DNA of 10,671 bases from assembly GCA_022792755.1 (NCBI GenBank), contig JAAWBP010000122.1, forward strand, positions 1 to 10,671. Reading direction: 5' to 3'. Made by a program: the position numbers and the translations under genes. The notes below the pieces were generated by a model. That model was not told where the DNA came from and did no database searches. It saw only the letters and a list, made by a program, of their open reading frames with translations. Within the stretch, counting starts at the first letter, position 1; each line of letters opens with the position of its first letter. The DNA is from Oscillospiraceae bacterium (GTDB lineage: Bacteria; Bacillota; Clostridia; Oscillospirales; Ruminococcaceae). Of the stretch, positions 7,570-10,671 are shown piece by piece.

Positions 7570-8709
7570 TTATCTCCCCCCGGCGGCCTTCCAAAGCCGT
7601 ACGATATTTTTCATGGCAAACGCCAGGTTTTCCCGGCTGGCGCGCCGGCTGACCGAGAAATCCTGCGGCAGGCGGTTGATGGAAAAGGCGGCGGAAACCC
7701 CAAGCTCGTAAGAAGCTTCGGCCCCCTCGTCCAGCCCGCCGGCGACCACGATAACCGGGACGCCGGCCTGCTTTGCCCGGCGCGCCACCCCTGCGACGAC
7801 CTTCCCCCGCAGGCTTTGAGCGTCGAGCCTTCCTTCCCCGGTGAAAACGGCGTCCGCTCCTTCCAGCATCCGGTCAAAGCCGACTGTGTCCAGCACCGTT
7901 TCGATCCCCATCTGGAGGCGGGAGCCGAAGAAGGCGGCCATCCCGGCCCCCATCCCTCCGGCGGCACCCCCTCCGGCCAGCTCGCTGAAATCTGTCCCGA
8001 TGTCACGGGCGATGCAGCTGCTGAGCTGCCGCAAACCGCTGTCGAGGCGGCGGATCATCGCCTCATCCGCCCCTTTTTGCGGCCCGAAGATGCAGGCGGC
8101 CCCATTTTCCCCGTAAAGGGGATTGTCGATGTCGCACATGGTGACGATCTCCACCCCGTCCAGGGCGGGGGCCCGTCCAGAGGCATCGATCCGGACAACC
8201 TCGGACAGGGTTCCGCCCACCGGGACGAAAGATTCCCCCGCGCGGTTGTAAAACCGAACGCCGATTGCCGCCGCCGCTCCTGTGCCGCCGTCGTTGGTAC
8301 AGGAGCCGCCCAGACCGACGACGATCCGCCTGCAGCCCCGTTCCGCCGCCTTTAGGATCAGCTCCCCGACGCCGTAAGTCGTCGTCTTTTCGGGGTTTTT
8401 CCGCTCCTCCACCAGCGGAAGGCCCGCGCAGGCCGCCATTTCAATTACAGCGGTTTTCCCCCCGTCGATCAGGCCGTAAAAGGCTTCGGCCGGTTCGAAA
8501 TAGGGACCGGTTACGGTCAGGAAGATTTTTTCTCCGCCCACAGCCGAAAGGAAGCAGTCTACGCTTCCTTCGCCGCCGTCTGCGACCGGGACGGAGAGGG
8601 TTTGGCAGGCCGGGTATTCCTCCCTGATGGCTTCTGCCATGGTTTGGCAGATTTCCTGCGAGCTCAGCGTCCCTTTAAACGAATCTGGGACAAAAATGAC
8701 TTTTTTCAT
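7570..8709 (-). CDS. glxK: Glycerate kinase (GlxK/GarK type, 2-phosphoglycerate-forming)
   Basis: A 379-residue protein of the glycerate kinase family (Pfam Gly_kinase), which phosphorylates D-glycerate with ATP to feed glycolysis. Members of this type usually form 2-phosphoglycerate. Visible family blocks are VPDSFKGTLSS (7-17), PVADGGEGS (41-49), GLGGSCTNDGGTG (132-144), CDIDNPLYGENGA (192-204) and TGEGRLDAQS (290-299). The ATG at 8709 is chosen because the family N-terminus MKKVIFVPDSFKG begins there. The in-frame extension to 8919 is low-complexity shadow of the larA gene. The start overlaps the LarA stop as ATGA, so the two are translationally coupled. The sequence is complete and shows no damage. 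Coupling to a hydroxyacid racemase is the noteworthy context. Confidence 0.94.
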   Translation of the reverse strand: MKKVIFVPDSFKGTLSSQEICQTMAEAIREEYPACQTLSVPVADGGEGSVDCFLSAVGGEKIFLTVTGPYFEPAEAFYGLIDGGKTAVIEMAACAGLPLVEERKNPEKTTTYGVGELILKAAERGCRRIVVGLGGSCTNDGGTGAAAAIGVRFYNRAGESFVPVGGTLSEVVRIDASGRAPALDGVEIVTMCDIDNPLYGENGAACIFGPQKGADEAMIRRLDSGLRQLSSCIARDIGTDFSELAGGGAAGGMGAGMAAFFGSRLQMGIETVLDTVGFDRMLEGADAVFTGEGRLDAQSLRGKVVAGVARRAKQAGVPVIVVAGGLDEGAEASYELGVSAAFSINRLPQDFSVSRRASRENLAFAMKNIVRLWKAAGGR

Positions 8710-9995
8710 CGTTCTTCCTCCACAATCACCGAAACGCCGTCCGGGATCACCGTGACGGAGGCATCCGGGTTTTTCAGAATCAGCCGGGCCTGTTCGAGCC
8801 CCTCCTCGACCGAGTGGACCGGCGTCATATGGAGGGCGCGGACCATCTCGTCCGGCGCGTCGGAGAGGTAGAGGACAGCCGCCTTTTGGAGGACACGGGC
8901 GAAGATTTGGGACTGCCACTGGTCGGGGATGGTTTCCTCCGCGGGGGTGGCGCGAAACCGCGCCATCATGGCATCCAGGTTCTTTTCTTCCGCGAAGGTG
9001 CGGTAAAACGCCTCCCCGCCGTGGCCGTCGTTCGACTTGGCGAGCATCAGGATGACGCCGCCCGGCTTTACGGTCGCCTCGGCCGCCGTCATCCCTTTGA
9101 CCGCCTGATATATATTCTGGTCGAGGGGGTATCCCCCGTTGGTCGAAACCACAATCTCCGCCGGCGCGGCCTTCACCCCGCAGAGGCCGGAGAGGAAGGA
9201 GACACCGGCCCGATGCGCCTCCTCGCAGCCGCCCGCCGCGGCGAAGACCACCCGTTTGTCCGGGGAGAGCACCACGTTTAAAATAGAGGCCAGCCCGCAG
9301 GCTTTCGCCGCATAGAGCATATCCCGGTGGATCGGGTTCCCGTCGAGGATTCCGGTGCGGGCGCGCGGGTCGTCGATAAAGGCGGCGCAGTGGTTCGACA
9401 CCACCGTCTCCCGTCCGGCGACGCCGGGCAGGACGCTCTTCCGCCCGCCGGAATACCCGGCGAAAAAATGGGGCTCGATAAATCCCTCCGACACCAGCAG
9501 GTCGGCTTCCACTGCCAGACGGTTCAAAACGAGCTCTCCGCCGGAGGGGAGCCGGCCGAGATGGATCAAATTTTCCTCATCGTCGCAGTCGTGTACGACG
9601 ATCCGCTCCTGCTCCAAGAGCGCTTCTCCGAACTTATAGCGCTTTTCTTCCTCCGTCATGTTGCGGTGGCAGCCCGTAGCAACCAGGATAGTGACCTCCG
9701 CCGCAGGATTCCCCTTCCGGATTTCCCGCAGCATCGGCGGGAGCAGAAGCCTGCTCGGAACCGGACGGGTGTGGTCGCTTGCGATCAGTACCACCTTCCG
9801 CTTTCCCTTTGCGAGTTCTGCGAGCGGTGGGGAGCCGACGGGATTTTGTAAAGCTTTTTCTACCAGCCCTGCTTCGCTTTGTTCGGGGGAATAATCGTGC
9901 AGCTTGGAAACCAGCACGCCGCGGAGCGTTTCCTCCGGCAGGATGCAGGGGAGGGTACCGGTTCCATAGGGAAGCTGGATTGTCTTCATCATCAT
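8706..9995 (-). CDS. larA: LarA-type nickel-dependent hydroxyacid racemase
   Basis: LarA converts L- and D-lactate by hydride transfer using a nickel-pincer (NPN) cofactor bound covalently to lysine. The predicted protein has 429 residues, close to the ~424 of Lactobacillus LarA. Counting from the earlier ATG at 10007, key motifs are SDHTRPVP (D78, R81), ATGCHR (H114), EPHFFAGYSGGRKSVLPG (H180 and the cofactor lysine K190), NHC (H206), YPLDQNIYQAVKGM (Q301, K304) and IPDQWQSQIFAR (W364). Each is at a constant +6 offset from the catalytic and cofactor residues recalled for L. plantarum LarA. The ATG at 9995 is preferred because GGAG lies six bases upstream. The ATG at 10007 has only AGAG. It is the first gene of the operon. 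No larB, larC, larE or lactate permease is in the window. The family includes other 2-hydroxyacid racemases, so lactate is not certain. Confidence 0.92.
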   Translation of the reverse strand: MMMKTIQLPYGTGTLPCILPEETLRGVLVSKLHDYSPEQSEAGLVEKALQNPVGSPPLAELAKGKRKVVLIASDHTRPVPSRLLLPPMLREIRKGNPAAEVTILVATGCHRNMTEEEKRYKFGEALLEQERIVVHDCDDEENLIHLGRLPSGGELVLNRLAVEADLLVSEGFIEPHFFAGYSGGRKSVLPGVAGRETVVSNHCAAFIDDPRARTGILDGNPIHRDMLYAAKACGLASILNVVLSPDKRVVFAAAGGCEEAHRAGVSFLSGLCGVKAAPAEIVVSTNGGYPLDQNIYQAVKGMTAAEATVKPGGVILMLAKSNDGHGGEAFYRTFAEEKNLDAMMARFRATPAEETIPDQWQSQIFARVLQKAAVLYLSDAPDEMVRALHMTPVHSVEEGLEQARLILKNPDASVTVIPDGVSVIVEEER

Positions 9996-10076
9996 CTGAT
10001 TCTCCATTTCGTTCTCTGGTCTGTTTCTGGATTCACGCTCTCACCGACAAGGGCAGGCAGCTCTTTTATTACCCGA

Positions 10077-10105
10077 ATTATATCGCGTTGCCTCCGCAAA
10101 GTCAA
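10077..10105 (-). promoter_or_regulatory. Near-consensus promoter of the larA-glxK operon
   Basis: On the - strand TTGACT (complement of 10100-10105) and TATAAT (complement of 10077-10082) are 17 bases apart, an almost ideal housekeeping promoter. Transcription would start near 10070, leaving an untranslated leader of about 75 bases. The spacer contains the inverted repeat TTGC-GGAG-GCAA (complement of 10088-10099), which could be a regulator site. Confidence 0.85.
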
Positions 10106-10138
10106 ACGGCATTTCCCATATTTGGGGGCGCGGGGCTG

Positions 10139-10453
10139 CGGTGAGAGTGGTTCTATCCTGCGGACCTTTCCCAGGCCGGGCCGGGTGGCCCCGGTGGCCA
10201 ATACGCACACCGACGTTTTTCCAGTTTTTGGGTTTCAGTCCTGCGAGACGCATGAAGCAGAATTACAATGCACCTCGCGGGTTACCAACGTTATTACTTA
10301 TTCTACTTACGGATCGCGTCTGGCCAGTCTGGCCACAGACCGCGACTGTTCAGCCGGGATCACCCGGCGCGGAGGCACTCCGCTGCACTCGTCAATCGAG
10401 GGTGATGGAATTAGACAAACGCTGGAGAGAGTCAAACGCCTGACCCAGCATCC
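10139..10453. other. Hairpin-rich noncoding region, candidate structured RNA or repeat
   Basis: About 315 bases without a recognisable protein carry many inverted repeats. A GC-rich hairpin lies around 10174-10200. CCTGCGAG at 10240-10247 pairs with CTCGCGGG at 10274-10281, with an inner GCAT/ATGC. CGCGTCTGGCCA (10315-10326) pairs with its partner up to 10344. GCCGGG/CCCGGC is at 10353-10368, directly abutting GCGGAG/CTCCGC at 10369-10383. CTCG/CGAG is at 10388-10400, and GCTGG-GTCA/TGAC-CCAGC at 10421-10449. A 100-codon GTG-started + frame (10141-10443) and overlapping - frames exist but have repetitive, unfamiliar composition and no good ribosome binding site. No known RNA family was recognised, and which strand is transcribed is not settled. 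Confidence 0.5.
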
Positions 10454-10494
10454 AAACAGCCCCGGCCGGACGAATGTCCAGCCGGGGTTGTTTT
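10454..10494. terminator. Possibly bidirectional intrinsic terminator
   Basis: AAACAGCCCCGGC at 10454-10466 pairs with GCCGGGGTTGTTT at 10481-10493. Inside, GGAC (10468-10471) pairs with GTCC (10476-10479) around a GAAT loop. On the + strand the stem is followed by TTGTTTTC. On the - strand the tail is the weaker CTGTTTGG. It could end a + strand transcript from the hairpin-rich region, the - strand XRE gene whose stop is 45 bases away, or both. Confidence 0.75.
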
Positions 10495-10511
10495 CGGTTC
10501 CAACGATACCA

Positions 10512-10536
10512 GGCGGGAGAGCACCCCCTGCCCGCC
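10512..10536. repeat. Small inverted repeat after the XRE gene
   Basis: GGCGGG (10512-10517) and CCCGCC (10531-10536) flank a 13-base loop just past the stop codon of the - strand gene. No T-tract follows, so it is not called a terminator on its own. Confidence 0.45.
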
Positions 10537-10538
10537 GC

Positions 10539-10671
10539 TTATTCCTCTTTCTGGGGTTTCTCAGGGGGGGAATAGTGGATCAAATCCGAAACATCACAGT
10601 TCAAAGCAAAGCAGATCCTCGAGAGTACGCCCAGATCAGGCCGTTGGATGATATTCTTGCAGTACGCCTGC
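10539..10671 (-). CDS. XRE-type helix-turn-helix protein, C-terminal part only
   Basis: A partial - strand gene, read from 10670 to the TAA at 10539-10541, gives 43 residues. It begins QAYCKNIIQRPDLG and continues VLSRICFALNCDVSDLIHY, then a charged tail ending KPQKEE. The order 'pdl..L.rIc.aL.C.v.DLi.y' is the last helix pair of small Cro/CI-like (HTH_26 type) DNA-binding proteins, so the gene is probably a short stand-alone transcriptional regulator. Its N-terminus with the recognition helix is outside the window. The weak tail on the - strand side of the neighbouring terminator may still end this transcript. It reads toward the larA operon and could regulate it, but nothing seen here proves that. 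Confidence 0.78.
   Translation of the reverse strand, partial: QAYCKNIIQRPDLGVLSRICFALNCDVSDLIHYSPPEKPQKEE

Noticed and set aside
7364..7594. An N-terminal extension of the Spx-like protein frame
   Set aside because: The conserved family N-terminus starts at 7363 behind AGGAGG. The extension overlaps the YwbE-like gene in another frame.
7816..8355. A 179-codon open frame antisense to glycerate kinase
   Set aside because: No recognisable domain or ribosome binding site; the opposite strand has clear glycerate kinase motifs.
8710..8919. An N-terminal extension of the glycerate kinase frame
   Set aside because: The extension is Pro/Arg/Gly-rich shadow of the LarA coding sequence, while the family N-terminus begins exactly at the ATG at 8709.
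10318..10335. A tandem GTCTGGCCA duplication as a possible CRISPR-like or mobile repeat
   Set aside because: Only two adjacent copies with no spacer; it is explained by one hairpin arm meeting its loop.
10141..10443. A 100-codon GTG-started frame in the hairpin-rich region
   Set aside because: Weak start context, no recognised family, and the DNA is explained better by inverted repeats. It ends just before a terminator, so expression data could reopen the question.

Overview
The window looks like chromosomal DNA of a fairly GC-rich Gram-positive anaerobe, most likely a Clostridia member of the Oscillospiraceae/Ruminococcaceae kind. This is inferred from strong AGGAGG-type ribosome binding sites, consensus TTGACT/TATAAT and TTGCAG/TAAAAT promoters, intrinsic terminators with T-tracts, a single-aptamer glycine riboswitch in front of an AGCS symporter, and the gene families present. 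The genus cannot be read from the sequence alone. No insertion sequence, CRISPR array, tRNA or rRNA was recognised.

Region 1 (1-4345, + strand) is a transport and glycan cluster. It holds the C-terminal part of an MFS transporter that runs off the left edge, a 517-residue GH43 glycosidase (beta-xylosidase/arabinofuranosidase type) with all three catalytic acidic residues, and a MATE-family exporter. An intrinsic terminator follows. Gaps of about 60 bases without terminators suggest one operon in which the MFS protein would import what GH43 cleaves. The role of the MATE protein there is unclear. Bases 4346-4621 hold no convincing gene, only a hairpin.

Region 2 (4622-6482, - strand) is a self-contained glycine-responsive unit. 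It has a promoter, a glycine riboswitch aptamer, a roughly 100-base linker, an intrinsic terminator, an AGCS alanine/glycine:cation symporter and a strong terminator. Glycine in the cell would set symporter expression through the terminator.

Region 3 (6541-10105, - strand) is a tight five-gene operon behind a near-consensus promoter. In order of transcription it encodes a LarA-type nickel-pincer hydroxyacid racemase, glycerate kinase, a YwbE-like small protein, an Spx/MgsR/ArsC-like CxxC protein and a GNAT acetyltransferase. The first two overlap by ATGA, as do the YwbE and Spx-like genes. The racemase/kinase pairing suggests that the LarA homologue may act on glycerate or a related 2-hydroxyacid.

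Region 4 (10106-10671) starts with about 350 bases lacking a convincing gene but packed with GC-rich hairpins, including an alternative long-range helix that competes with one hairpin. It ends in a possibly bidirectional terminator. This is the best candidate in the window for an undescribed structured RNA or dispersed repeat. At the right edge is the C-terminal end of a small XRE-type helix-turn-helix protein on the - strand.
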